From contig WTHY01000003.1 in NCBI GenBank assembly GCA_011522945.1, positions 1 through 6,900 on the forward strand: a stretch of 6,900 nucleotides of DNA, given 5' to 3'. The translations under genes and the position numbers were made by a program. This DNA is from Alphaproteobacteria bacterium (GTDB lineage: Bacteria > Pseudomonadota > Alphaproteobacteria > Puniceispirillales > Puniceispirillaceae). The notes under the pieces were generated by a model. That model saw only the letters and a program-made list of their open reading frames with translations. It was not told the origin of the DNA and ran no database searches. Below, piece after piece: positions 1 to 6,615 of this stretch (positions are counted from its first letter, which is position 1; each line of letters starts with the position of its first letter).

Positions 1-1
1 T

Positions 2-1312
2 TGCTACCAGGTGCTAGGCGTTCTGCATCAGAAATATCCAATGGTGATGGGGCGTATGAAAGATTATATCTCCACACCAAAACGCAATGGGTACCGATCC
101 CTGCATACAGGCGTGATCGGCCCAATGAACCAAAAAATAGAAGTGCAAATTCGTACCTCTGAGATGCATGATATTGCTGAACGAGGTGTAGCAGCACATT
201 GGGATTATAAAGCGAATGGCAGTGAAGCTGTCACCTCGTCTGAATGGATGACAGAGCTTGTTCAACTGCTTGAAGAAAACACAGCAGCAGAAGAATTTCT
301 AGAACATACAAAGCTGGAAATGTTTTCTGACCAGGTGTTTTGTTTTACGCCGAAAGGTGATTTGATCAGCTTGCCTCGTGGCGCAACAGCCGTGGACTTT
401 GCCTATGCAGTGCACACAAAGGTAGGTGATACTTGTGTTGGCGTTGAAATCAACAGTAAGACGAGGCAGCTAGCGACTGAAGTACAGAATGGCGATGTTG
501 TGCGCATTTTTACACAAGCAGATGCGCAGCCACAATCTGACTGGGAACACTTTGTCACAACTGGCAGAGCAAAAGCCCGTATCCGTAGATTTGTCCGCCA
601 AAAGGGTCAGGAGGAATTTAGCCGTCTTGGGCAAGCCTTGCTAGAAAAGGAATACAGATTTCGGCGCGTGAAGTTTGATTTAGAGAAGGTCGAAGCCGGT
701 GTTGGCGCGTTTGGTCGCACAAGAGTGGAGGAAATTTTTGCCCAAATTGGCTCTGATGAATTAAGTGCTAAGGATGTGTTTGAAAAGCTGCATCCGGAAT
801 TTGCTATTGGTGATGTGAAAAAAGAAAAGCAAGTCGCATCAGAAGAAGAAGCAGAGCAAATCATCAGGCGGCTAAACATCTCTTCTATGGAGCCAGGTGT
901 TGCTTATCATTTGGCAAAATGTTGTCACCCTCTGCCGGGTGATCCAATTGTAGGGATTGTGACAACAGGACGCGGCTTAACAGTGCATTATAAAGATTGT
1001 GCTACTCTCGGGAAATTTAACGATGTACCTGAATTGTGGGTTGAAGTTGACTGGGATAAAACTGGTGCTAGGCGGTTTCCCGGACGAATCCAAGCGACCA
1101 TTTTCAATGAGCCTGGGGCTTTAGCAGCTTTATGTACGATCATTGGGCAGCAGGCTGGGAATATCTCATTTATTCAACTAGTTGAACGTCGGATAGATTT
1201 TTTCACCTTTTTGGTTGATATCGACGTAAAAGATAGGGCACATCTGCAATCCATTATGGCTGTGCTTAGATCCAACAAGCATGTTGAATCTGTGGATGAA
1301 CAAACGCTCTAG
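2..1312 (+). CDS. rel: Bifunctional (p)ppGpp synthetase/hydrolase (RelA/SpoT family), 5'-truncated by window edge
   Basis: This enzyme makes and degrades the alarmone (p)ppGpp in the cytoplasm and drives the stringent response. The frame is open from base 2 with conserved residues (CYQVLGVLHQ) before the GTG at 11, so that GTG is not the start; the N-terminal HD hydrolase domain and part of the synthetase lie outside the window. Numbering from the GTG, the visible part shows the end of the synthetase domain (YISTPKRNGYRSLHT at 19-33, EVQIRTSEMHDIAERG at 44-59), a TGS domain (about 106-168), a helical linker, a zinc-finger-like domain with C304, C305, H326 and C330, and a C-terminal ACT domain (about 358-433). 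The R15-M-K-D18 motif is the RXKD signature of bifunctional enzymes; monofunctional RelA has EXDD. The stop lies 18 bases before the DUF2062 gene. The family call is very secure; the hydrolase half is inferred. Confidence 0.96.
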   Translation, partial: CYQVLGVLHQKYPMVMGRMKDYISTPKRNGYRSLHTGVIGPMNQKIEVQIRTSEMHDIAERGVAAHWDYKANGSEAVTSSEWMTELVQLLEENTAAEEFLEHTKLEMFSDQVFCFTPKGDLISLPRGATAVDFAYAVHTKVGDTCVGVEINSKTRQLATEVQNGDVVRIFTQADAQPQSDWEHFVTTGRAKARIRRFVRQKGQEEFSRLGQALLEKEYRFRRVKFDLEKVEAGVGAFGRTRVEEIFAQIGSDELSAKDVFEKLHPEFAIGDVKKEKQVASEEEAEQIIRRLNISSMEPGVAYHLAKCCHPLPGDPIVGIVTTGRGLTVHYKDCATLGKFNDVPELWVEVDWDKTGARRFPGRIQATIFNEPGALAALCTIIGQQAGNISFIQLVERRIDFFTFLVDIDVKDRAHLQSIMAVLRSNKHVESVDEQTL

Positions 1313-1330
1313 ATTTGGAATAAAATAGAC

Positions 1331-1900
1331 ATGTTATTTCGCCGACGTGTGCCTCTCACAATTCTACAGAAAATAAAAGAGGTGTTATGGCCACGTAAGG
1401 GGTTTTACCGCTTATTTAGTTATGTTTGGCAACGCATATTGCGAATGCCGGGCTCTACATATTCTTTGGCAGCCGGTGTCGCAACAGGAGTATCTATTTC
1501 TCTTACTCCCTTTATAGGATTTCATCTGCTGCTCATTGTAGCTGCTTGTTATTTACTGCGGGCGAATATGCTTGTTGGGTTTATTTCGTCATTCATTGGA
1601 AACCCGTGGACATTCCCATTTTTGTGGATTGCAGAGATGAATACCGGTAAATTTGTACTTGGTGTTCTTGGCTTTGAAGCCTTAGCATCTTTGCGGGGAT
1701 TTGCAGATATCGTGCAGCAGCCAACGAATGTCATGATTGTCTGGATTTTTGGCGGTGCTATCTTAATGGCAATATGCTGGCCTGTTGTGTTCGGGTTAAG
1801 TTTTTATGGCATCAAAAGGTGGCGTCGTTACAGATTGGCAAAACGTAGGCTAAAAGCAGCCGCAAAGCCACATAGAGCAGAGCCAAATATTCAAGGTTGA
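1331..1900 (+). CDS. DUF2062 family membrane protein
   Basis: This is a 189-residue protein of the DUF2062 family, whose biochemical role is not established. A basic, amphipathic N-terminus (1-40) is followed by the family core: a hydrophobic stretch with AAGVATGVSISLTPFIGFH (47-65), a second hydrophobic stretch, and the hallmark GNPWTFPF (90-97). A further membrane segment covers about 134-160, and the tail (162-180) is strongly Arg/Lys-rich, suggesting a cytoplasmic C-terminus by the positive-inside rule. The ATG at 1331 lies 18 bases after the rel stop, with only a weak purine patch upstream. Its TGA (1898-1900) lies 14 bases before the pdxJ ATG, so the two are probably co-transcribed. Genes of this family are often seen near rel and acpS/lepB in alphaproteobacteria. 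The family call is confident; no function should be inferred from it. Confidence 0.88.
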   Translation: MLFRRRVPLTILQKIKEVLWPRKGFYRLFSYVWQRILRMPGSTYSLAAGVATGVSISLTPFIGFHLLLIVAACYLLRANMLVGFISSFIGNPWTFPFLWIAEMNTGKFVLGVLGFEALASLRGFADIVQQPTNVMIVWIFGGAILMAICWPVVFGLSFYGIKRWRRYRLAKRRLKAAAKPHRAEPNIQG

Positions 1901-1905
1901 GAAGG
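1899..1905 (+). promoter_or_regulatory. Ribosome binding site of pdxJ
   Basis: The purine run GAGAAGG ends 9 bases before the ATG at 1915. It overlaps the last codons of the DUF2062 gene. It supports the ATG at 1915 over the in-frame TTG at 1897, which would place this site inside the coding region. Confidence 0.65.
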
Positions 1906-1914
1906 AAAACTTAC

Positions 1915-2649
1915 ATGGCACATAGCCTGCGTCTTGGTGTAAATATTGATCATGTGGCAACAATACGGAATGCCCGTGGTGGTGCACATCCTGACCCTGT
2001 AACGGCGGCTTTGCTAGCGCAGGATGCTGGCGCAGATGGTATCACAGCACATTTACGTGAAGATAGGCGCCATATAAGAGATGATGACATATTTCGTCTA
2101 AAAGATGCTATCGCGATTCCATTGAATTTTGAAATGGGTGCATCTGATGAAATGGTTGGAATTGCCTGCGATGTTATGCCAAATGCAGCCTGCCTCGTGC
2201 CAGAACGAAGAGAAGAAATCACAACCGAAGGTGGGTTGGCTGTAAAAGACCAGTATGCTTATTTAGCCCCCAAAATTCAGACATTACGAGATAAACAAAT
2301 TCGTATTTCGCTTTTTATCGAGCCGAGCGAAATGGAGATACAAGCTGCGGCAGATATTGGCGCGGATATTATCGAGCTTCACACAGGTAGATATTGTCAT
2401 CTTACTAACCCTGACGAGCTTACTGCGGAAATTGCTAGATTAACAAAGGGCGCTGAGCTTGCAGATAGACTCGGCATGGAGGTGCATGCAGGTCATGGGC
2501 TGCGTTTCGACAATGTTGCTCCCATTGCGGCCATAGAGCCTATGCGGGAATTAAACATTGGTCATTTTTTGATAGGCTCATCTGTGTATCTGGGACTAGA
2601 TCAAGCTATCAAGACAATGAAGAGGCTGATGGAAGAGGCTGTCGCATGA
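1915..2649 (+). CDS. pdxJ: Pyridoxine 5'-phosphate synthase PdxJ
   Basis: PdxJ condenses 1-deoxy-D-xylulose 5-phosphate with 3-amino-2-oxopropyl phosphate to give pyridoxine 5'-phosphate, the last ring-forming step of the DXP-dependent vitamin B6 pathway; it acts in the cytoplasm. The 244-residue protein is full length for this TIM-barrel family. It begins with LRLGVNIDHVATIRNARGG (residues 5-23), followed by HLREDRRHI with H46, NFEM with E73, IELHTG with E154, and HAGHGL with H194. These match the catalytic His and Glu positions known in E. coli PdxJ, shifted by one. An in-frame TTG at 1897 would add six residues (LRRKTY) but overlaps the previous gene and has no ribosome binding site; the ATG at 1915 has a good one. 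The stop overlaps the acpS start in an ATGA, suggesting translational coupling. Very confident. Confidence 0.97.
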   Translation: MAHSLRLGVNIDHVATIRNARGGAHPDPVTAALLAQDAGADGITAHLREDRRHIRDDDIFRLKDAIAIPLNFEMGASDEMVGIACDVMPNAACLVPERREEITTEGGLAVKDQYAYLAPKIQTLRDKQIRISLFIEPSEMEIQAAADIGADIIELHTGRYCHLTNPDELTAEIARLTKGAELADRLGMEVHAGHGLRFDNVAPIAAIEPMRELNIGHFLIGSSVYLGLDQAIKTMKRLMEEAVA

Positions 2650-3059
2650 TTATTGGCATTGGCCATGATCTCTGTGATATCAGACGGATAGAGGCTATTC
2701 TAAAATCAAAAGGTCAGCGTTTTAAGTCTCGTATTTTTACAAATGCAGAAGCAAAAGCTGCTGAAGCTTCAAACAGAGAGGCGTCTTATCTTGCTTTGCG
2801 TTTCGCGGCTAAGGAAGCTGTCTATAAGGCATTTGGAAGCTATAACCAAGATGGACTGACATGGCATGATGTAGAGGTTGTTGATAAATCGGAAAAAGGT
2901 GCTCCAACCCTGACCTTATCAGGTGCTTGTTTGGAGAGATTGCACGAAATTATGCCTCAAGATTACGTGCCGGATATTCATCTTTCCCTTTCTGATGAAT
3001 ATCCTTATGCTTCTGCCTATGTTGTACTGGCGGCAAAGCCTTCGCATTTAATCAGTTAA
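2646..3059 (+). CDS. acpS: Holo-[acyl-carrier-protein] synthase AcpS
   Basis: AcpS moves the 4'-phosphopantetheine arm of coenzyme A onto a serine of acyl carrier protein, activating it for fatty acid synthesis. The 137-residue length is typical. The N-terminal signature GIGHDLCDIRRIE carries the Mg-binding Asp8, and RFAAKEAVYKAFG (52-64) carries the second metal ligand, Glu57, next to Lys56. The C-terminus ends in the usual strand pattern DIHLSLSDE...YASAYVVL. The start overlaps the pdxJ stop by four bases (ATGA), and an AGAGG at 2634-2638 sits seven bases upstream within pdxJ. The pairing of pdxJ with acpS is widespread in proteobacteria. All key residues are present and nothing is truncated. 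Confidence 0.96.
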   Translation: MIIGIGHDLCDIRRIEAILKSKGQRFKSRIFTNAEAKAAEASNREASYLALRFAAKEAVYKAFGSYNQDGLTWHDVEVVDKSEKGAPTLTLSGACLERLHEIMPQDYVPDIHLSLSDEYPYASAYVVLAAKPSHLIS

Positions 3060-3086
3060 AGCTAAATTACATACGGCGTTCGTTAC

Positions 3087-3839
3087 ATGTCATCTGAAAC
3101 AAAAAAAGATAAAAAGCAAAAATCCGGATTTCGTGAGCTAGTCAATGTTCTTGTCGTAGCTGGCCTGATTGCTGTGTCGTTCCGTTCATTAATCGCTGAA
3201 CCGTTCAATATCCCATCAGGCTCTATGATACCTACATTGTTAGTTGGCGATTATCTATTTGTGTCAAAATACTCTTATGGATATTCGAAATTTTCCTTCC
3301 CGTTTGGCGCAGCCCCGATTGCAGATCGTATCCTGGATAATCAGCCGAAACGAGGTGATGTAGCTGTTTTCCGCTTACCCTCCAATGTTTCGGTGGATTA
3401 TATCAAACGTGTTGTTGGCTTACCAGGTGACCAAATTCAGGTAAAAAATGGTATTTTACATATCAATGGCGAAGCCTCTACACGTCGTCAGATTGGTGAG
3501 ACTGTTGTTGGTAGTGGGCGATTTGTTCGTAAAGCAAAAGTATATGAAGAGACATTCCCAGATGGTCACACCCATACTATTCAGGAATTTTCTGATACAG
3601 CTTCTCTTGATAATACCATCGTATTTACTGTGCCGGAGGGACATTACTTCATGATGGGCGATAATCGCGACGGGTCTCAGGATAGCCGTCTAGCTGCTGT
3701 TGGTTTTGTGCCTTTTAGAAATCTTATCGGGCGGTCTGAGTTCCTTTGGTTTAGCCGTGATCAAGCAACGCCATTGTGGCAGATTTGGAATATACCATTC
3801 TCTATCCGTTATTCACGAATTGCCCAAGGCATTAACTAA
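3087..3839 (+). CDS. lepB: Signal peptidase I (LepB)
   Basis: Signal peptidase I is a membrane-bound serine/lysine protease (family S26) that removes signal peptides from exported proteins on the periplasmic face. The protein has 250 residues: a lysine-rich cytoplasmic head (1-16), one transmembrane segment (about 17-36), then the periplasmic catalytic domain. The box around PSGSM contains nucleophile Ser46, DYIKRVVGLPGD contains general base Lys107, and GDNRDGSQDSR (near the C-terminal third) is the conserved box E. A single membrane anchor, against two in E. coli LepB, is normal for this type. The ATG lies 27 bases after the acpS stop and has no recognisable Shine-Dalgarno sequence, but no other start keeps the membrane anchor. 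The TAA overlaps the rnc ATG by one base. Confidence 0.96.
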   Translation: MSSETKKDKKQKSGFRELVNVLVVAGLIAVSFRSLIAEPFNIPSGSMIPTLLVGDYLFVSKYSYGYSKFSFPFGAAPIADRILDNQPKRGDVAVFRLPSNVSVDYIKRVVGLPGDQIQVKNGILHINGEASTRRQIGETVVGSGRFVRKAKVYEETFPDGHTHTIQEFSDTASLDNTIVFTVPEGHYFMMGDNRDGSQDSRLAAVGFVPFRNLIGRSEFLWFSRDQATPLWQIWNIPFSIRYSRIAQGIN

Positions 3840-4522
3840 TGCAGCCTGACCAGCTATCTGCATTAGAGGCACGCCTCGGATATAGCTTTAAAAACAAAGC
3901 CCTGCTTCAACGAGCTATAAGCCATCGCTCGGCAGTCAAAGATTCTGAATCTTATGAAAGGCTTGAGTTTTTAGGTGATCGTGTTTTAGGGCTGGTCTTG
4001 GCTGAGAGGCTCTATTTAAGCTATGAGCGCGCAAACCAGGGAGAATTAACCAAACGCTTCCATGCGCAGGCGCAACAATCAGCGCTTGCCACTTTTGCCC
4101 GCAAATTAGAATTGCAGGCGTTTGTGGTTACAGAGAAGGGGAGTCAGTTAAATGAACGCGACTCTGTCTTATCTGATATTGTTGAGGCCATAATAGCCGC
4201 TATTTATCTTGATGCAGGTCCGGGTGAGGGCATGGCAGCTGCGGCGCGGCTTATTTTGAGCCACCTTGATTGGCAGGCACCGCTGATTGACCAGCAGGGT
4301 AATCCAAAATCAGCATTGCAGGAATATTCAGACGGACGAGGCCTAGGGTTGCCGGTCTATGAGGAAATTGACAGATCCGGTCCTGAGCATGCATTGCAAT
4401 TCACTGTGCGCGTGTCACTAACGACTGGGGTGGAAGCGGTTGGGTCTGGAAAAAATAAGAAGGCTGCTGAATTTTCGGCAGCTCAAAATTTATTGAAAAT
4501 GCTTACATCAAAGCAGCCATAA
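3839..4522 (+). CDS. rnc: Ribonuclease III
   Basis: RNase III cuts double-stranded RNA, including the stems that release 16S and 23S rRNA precursors and many regulatory RNA duplexes. The 227-residue protein has the standard layout: an endonuclease domain (about 1-148) and a double-stranded-RNA-binding domain (about 155-224). The signature ERLEFLGDRVLGL (40-52) carries Glu43 and Asp47, and SDIVEAIIAAIYLD (112-125) carries Asp113 and Glu116, the metal ligands of the active site. The RNA-binding domain has the expected NPKSALQEY start, a GPEH...F segment and GSGKNKKAAEFSAAQNLL. The start shares one base with the lepB stop (TAATG), with AAGG nine bases upstream. The lepB-rnc-era order is one of the most conserved operons in bacteria. 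No residue is missing. Confidence 0.97.
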   Translation: MQPDQLSALEARLGYSFKNKALLQRAISHRSAVKDSESYERLEFLGDRVLGLVLAERLYLSYERANQGELTKRFHAQAQQSALATFARKLELQAFVVTEKGSQLNERDSVLSDIVEAIIAAIYLDAGPGEGMAAAARLILSHLDWQAPLIDQQGNPKSALQEYSDGRGLGLPVYEEIDRSGPEHALQFTVRVSLTTGVEAVGSGKNKKAAEFSAAQNLLKMLTSKQP

Positions 4523-4549
4523 TGGCATTTGTCAGGACTTGATATAATT

Positions 4550-5470
4550 ATGCAGGATACAAATTCAACAAGCGCAGGTTTTGCGGCGCTCATTGGGGCA
4601 CCAAATGCTGGTAAGTCAACCCTGATGAATCTTATGGTTGGAGCAAAAGTTTCAATTGTGACACCAAAAGTACAAACCACGCGATCTCGTGTGCGCGGCA
4701 TTGTGATGGAAGATACATCACAGATAATTTTTGTTGATACACCTGGTATTTTCAGCCCGAAACGCAGACTTGACCGTGCTATGGTAGATGCTGCCTGGCG
4801 GGGCGCAGATGATAGTGATGTGCTATTATTACTTCATGATGTTGCCAGATCTCAAATAGATGAAGACACAAAGGCAATTATTGCAACTTTGAAAGCGCAA
4901 GCAGGCGATAAGCCATTGCCAGTCAGTCTTGTGCTAAACAAGATAGATCTGGCCCCTCAAGACCGGTTATTGTCGCGGGCAGCAGACCTATCTGAACTAT
5001 ATGATTTTGAGAGAATTTTTATGGTGTCAGCACAAAGCGGAAGTGGGGTGTCTGATCTCAGAAGCTGGTTGGCCAGTAAAATGCCTGCCAGCCCATATCT
5101 TTTTGATCCAGAGGATTTATCTGATCTGCCACAAAGATTACTGGCAGCAGAAATTTTACGGGAAAAACTATTTCTCAATTTGCATCAGGAACTACCATAT
5201 CAGTTAACAGTTGAAACTGAAAAATGGTTTGAGCGGGAAGATGGAAGTGCCGAAATTCACCTGACGATATATGTAGCACGAGAAGGTCATCGTGGTATAA
5301 TTCTAGGTAAAGGTGGACAGACAATGCGCCGTATAGGTCAGTCTGCTCGTCTTGAGTTAGAAGATGCATTAGATAGGCGTATCCATCTGTTTTCTCATGT
5401 AAAGTACCGTAAAGACTGGATGAATGATCGTGGTAGATTTGATGCCTGGGATCTAGATTTCGATGCCTGA
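4550..5470 (+). CDS. era: Ribosome-assembly GTPase Era
   Basis: Era is a GTPase that binds near the 3' end of 16S rRNA and assists 30S subunit maturation. From the ATG at 4550 it has 306 residues, normal for the family. The G motifs are GAPNAGKST (16-24), TTRSRVRG (43-50), DTPG (63-66), NKID (130-133) and SAQSG (160-164). A C-terminal KH domain (about 205-290) contains EGHRGIILGKGGQTMRRIG, with the GKGG loop at 253-256. The frame extends to a TTG at 4529, adding SGLDII-type residues, but that codon has no ribosome binding site, whereas the ATG has AGGA about 12 bases upstream; the spacing is somewhat long, so the start is probable rather than certain. It follows rnc by 27 bases and overlaps recO by 8. 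Confidence 0.96.
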   Translation: MQDTNSTSAGFAALIGAPNAGKSTLMNLMVGAKVSIVTPKVQTTRSRVRGIVMEDTSQIIFVDTPGIFSPKRRLDRAMVDAAWRGADDSDVLLLLHDVARSQIDEDTKAIIATLKAQAGDKPLPVSLVLNKIDLAPQDRLLSRAADLSELYDFERIFMVSAQSGSGVSDLRSWLASKMPASPYLFDPEDLSDLPQRLLAAEILREKLFLNLHQELPYQLTVETEKWFEREDGSAEIHLTIYVAREGHRGIILGKGGQTMRRIGQSARLELEDALDRRIHLFSHVKYRKDWMNDRGRFDAWDLDFDA

Positions 5471-6245
5471 ATGGACTGACAGGGCCATTATTTTATCAGC
5501 CCGCCCGCATGGGGAGGCGAGTGCTGTCGTTAATTTGCTAACAGAAACTAGAGGTCGACATGCTGGCCTTGTGCAAGCTGGCCTATCTAGCAAGAATAAA
5601 CAGAATATTATGATGGGTAATCTTGTTGAGGCAGATTGGCGCGCCCGCCTGCCTGAACAGCTTGGCACCCTGAAAATTGAGGCAGTCCGGACAAGCAGCG
5701 CTACCTATCTTGATGATCCATTAAAATTGGCAGGCCTTGGTGCAATTTGTGCACTTTTAGAGACATCTCTTGCAGAGCGAGAACCACAGCCGGTAGTTTG
5801 GGACAGCACGATTGCGTTATTGGAAATAATAGCTTTGTCAGAAGATTTGCGTTGGTTGCAATTTTTTGTGCGATGGGAACTTGGTATTTTGGCAAGTGCC
5901 GGATTTGGTTTGGCATTAGATAGATGTGCTGTAACAGGGGTTGCAGACGGGCTTGCCTATGTCTCGCCTAAGACTGGGCATGCTGTAACAGAAGCTGCGG
6001 CGGGCGCTTTTAAAGATAGGCTGCTGTCTTTACCAGCCTTCTTAGGCGGGCAAGGGCCTCTTATTGATACCGATGCAGCCTTGATGGAAAATAGTCATTT
6101 GGATGAGATTTTATCTGGATTAGCTATTTCAACGCATTTCTTACGTAAACATATATTTGCGCTCATGAATAAAGATTTACCACCGGCTAGATTACGACTT
6201 GACGAGATGCTGCAAAATCAAACTACAGCAAATGCTAATAAATGA
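5463..6245 (+). CDS. recO: DNA repair protein RecO
   Basis: RecO binds single-stranded DNA and, with RecR, loads RecA onto SSB-coated gaps (RecFOR pathway of recombination repair). The 260-residue protein begins with the RecO pattern EWTDRAIILSARPHGEAS (residues 3-20), the start of the N-terminal OB fold (about 1-80). It is followed by a helical C-terminal domain containing LRWLQFFVRWELGILASAGFGLALDRCAVTG (129-159, shown here in part by its ends) and YVSPKTGHAV (167-176). Only two cysteines occur (C96, C155), so the four-cysteine zinc finger of some RecO proteins is absent. The ATG lies within era (8-base overlap) and has only a weak GGGA upstream, suggesting translational coupling. It is the last intact gene of the cluster. 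The family is recognised from overall pattern and context, since RecO is poorly conserved. Confidence 0.92.
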   Translation: MPEWTDRAIILSARPHGEASAVVNLLTETRGRHAGLVQAGLSSKNKQNIMMGNLVEADWRARLPEQLGTLKIEAVRTSSATYLDDPLKLAGLGAICALLETSLAEREPQPVVWDSTIALLEIIALSEDLRWLQFFVRWELGILASAGFGLALDRCAVTGVADGLAYVSPKTGHAVTEAAAGAFKDRLLSLPAFLGGQGPLIDTDAALMENSHLDEILSGLAISTHFLRKHIFALMNKDLPPARLRLDEMLQNQTTANANK

Positions 6246-6369
6246 TGGGCATGAAAAGGGTTCTGTATAACTGGTTAAGTCTAGTTTGAATGCGTTCATG
6301 TCTGAAGTTCGCCTCACCAAAACTTTGTATAGACGTCATAAAGCTATCGCTGTCTTTCTGTATGACTAA

Positions 6370-6404
6370 CATGCCTATCAAACCATGCCTATCAAACCAT
6401 GCCT
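6370..6404. repeat. 14-bp tandem repeat, 2.5 copies
   Basis: The unit CATGCCTATCAAAC occurs at 6370-6383 and 6384-6397 without mismatch and is followed by half a unit (CATGCCT, 6398-6404). It is too short and unspaced to be a CRISPR array. It most likely arose by replication slippage in non-coding DNA, although repeated protein-binding sites cannot be excluded. Confidence 0.9.
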
Positions 6405-6446
6405 GTAGAGACATACCCAAAAAATGCGACCAACAGCAGGCCTGTA

Positions 6447-6470
6447 AACCTATGTGAGCGAAAATAGGTT
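6447..6470. repeat. Hairpin-forming inverted repeat
   Basis: AACCTAT (6447-6453) and ATAGGTT (6464-6470) are perfectly complementary, with a 10-base loop. No T-run follows on either strand, so it does not look like an intrinsic terminator. It lies about 200 bases after recO and could be a weak transcript-end structure or a chance match. Confidence 0.5.
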
Positions 6471-6493
6471 AAGGAAATTTACGAACCTAGGGT

Positions 6494-6560
6494 GGAAGTG
6501 TCACCGGACAAATCCCAAACAAATCATGGTGACATTGCCCAAGCGACACTTCCGTTTGTC
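6494..6560. repeat. Block of overlapping inverted repeats
   Basis: Three complementary pairs lie within 67 bases: GGAAGTGTC (6494-6502) with GACACTTCC (6545-6553); TGTCACC (6499-6505) with GGTGACA (6528-6534); and GACAAA (6507-6512) with TTTGTC (6555-6560). A direct repeat ACAAATC also occurs at 6508-6514 and 6519-6525, eleven bases apart. The first two pairs share bases 6499-6502, so they cannot form together. The repeated TGTCACC/GGACA-like motifs resemble clustered terminal repeats seen at the ends of some insertion sequences, but no transposase is visible, so this reading is tentative. Confidence 0.6.
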
Positions 6561-6615
6561 TAAAACTATAAATCTAGCCTTTTCGGGCGCAAATATGTGG
6601 TCCCGATAGTATTAG

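Larger units (their letters stand above)
6246..6615. other. Gene-free stretch downstream of recO
   Basis: No reading frame here resembles a known protein on either strand. The stretch holds a 14-bp tandem repeat, a short hairpin and a compact block of inverted repeats, each listed separately. I see no GC-rich hairpin followed by a T-run that would mark the end of the operon, and no tRNA or other recognisable RNA gene. The usual next gene after recO in many alphaproteobacteria (parC) does not begin here. Confidence 0.6.

Noticed and set aside
11..13. GTG as the start of the rel gene
   Set aside because: The frame is open to base 2 with family-conserved residues upstream of it, and the HD domain is missing, so the gene simply runs off the window edge.
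1897..1914. TTG start adding six residues to PdxJ
   Set aside because: It overlaps the stop of the previous gene, has no ribosome binding site and extends past the conserved N-terminus; the ATG at 1915 has a well-spaced GAGAAGG.
4529..4548. Promoter-like TTGTCA and TATAAT before era
   Set aside because: The two hexamers are only 8 bases apart, too close for a sigma-70 type promoter, and the position lies within an operon.
4529..4549. TTG start adding seven residues to Era
   Set aside because: No ribosome binding site precedes it, and the ATG at 4550 gives the usual Era length and N-terminus.
6370..6404. CRISPR array
   Set aside because: The units are 14 bases and directly adjacent with no spacers.
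6235..6420. 61-codon reading frame on the - strand across the end of recO
   Set aside because: It has no ribosome binding site, runs through the 14-bp repeat, overlaps recO, and its translation resembles no family I know.
6494..6560. H-type RNA pseudoknot built from the 9-bp and crossing 6-bp pairs
   Set aside because: The strand that would have to cross the 9-bp stem is a single base (6554), which is too short.
6571..6610. tRNA or terminator around TCGGG...CCCGA (6583-6606)
   Set aside because: The stem is only five pairs, no cloverleaf arms fit and no T-run follows.
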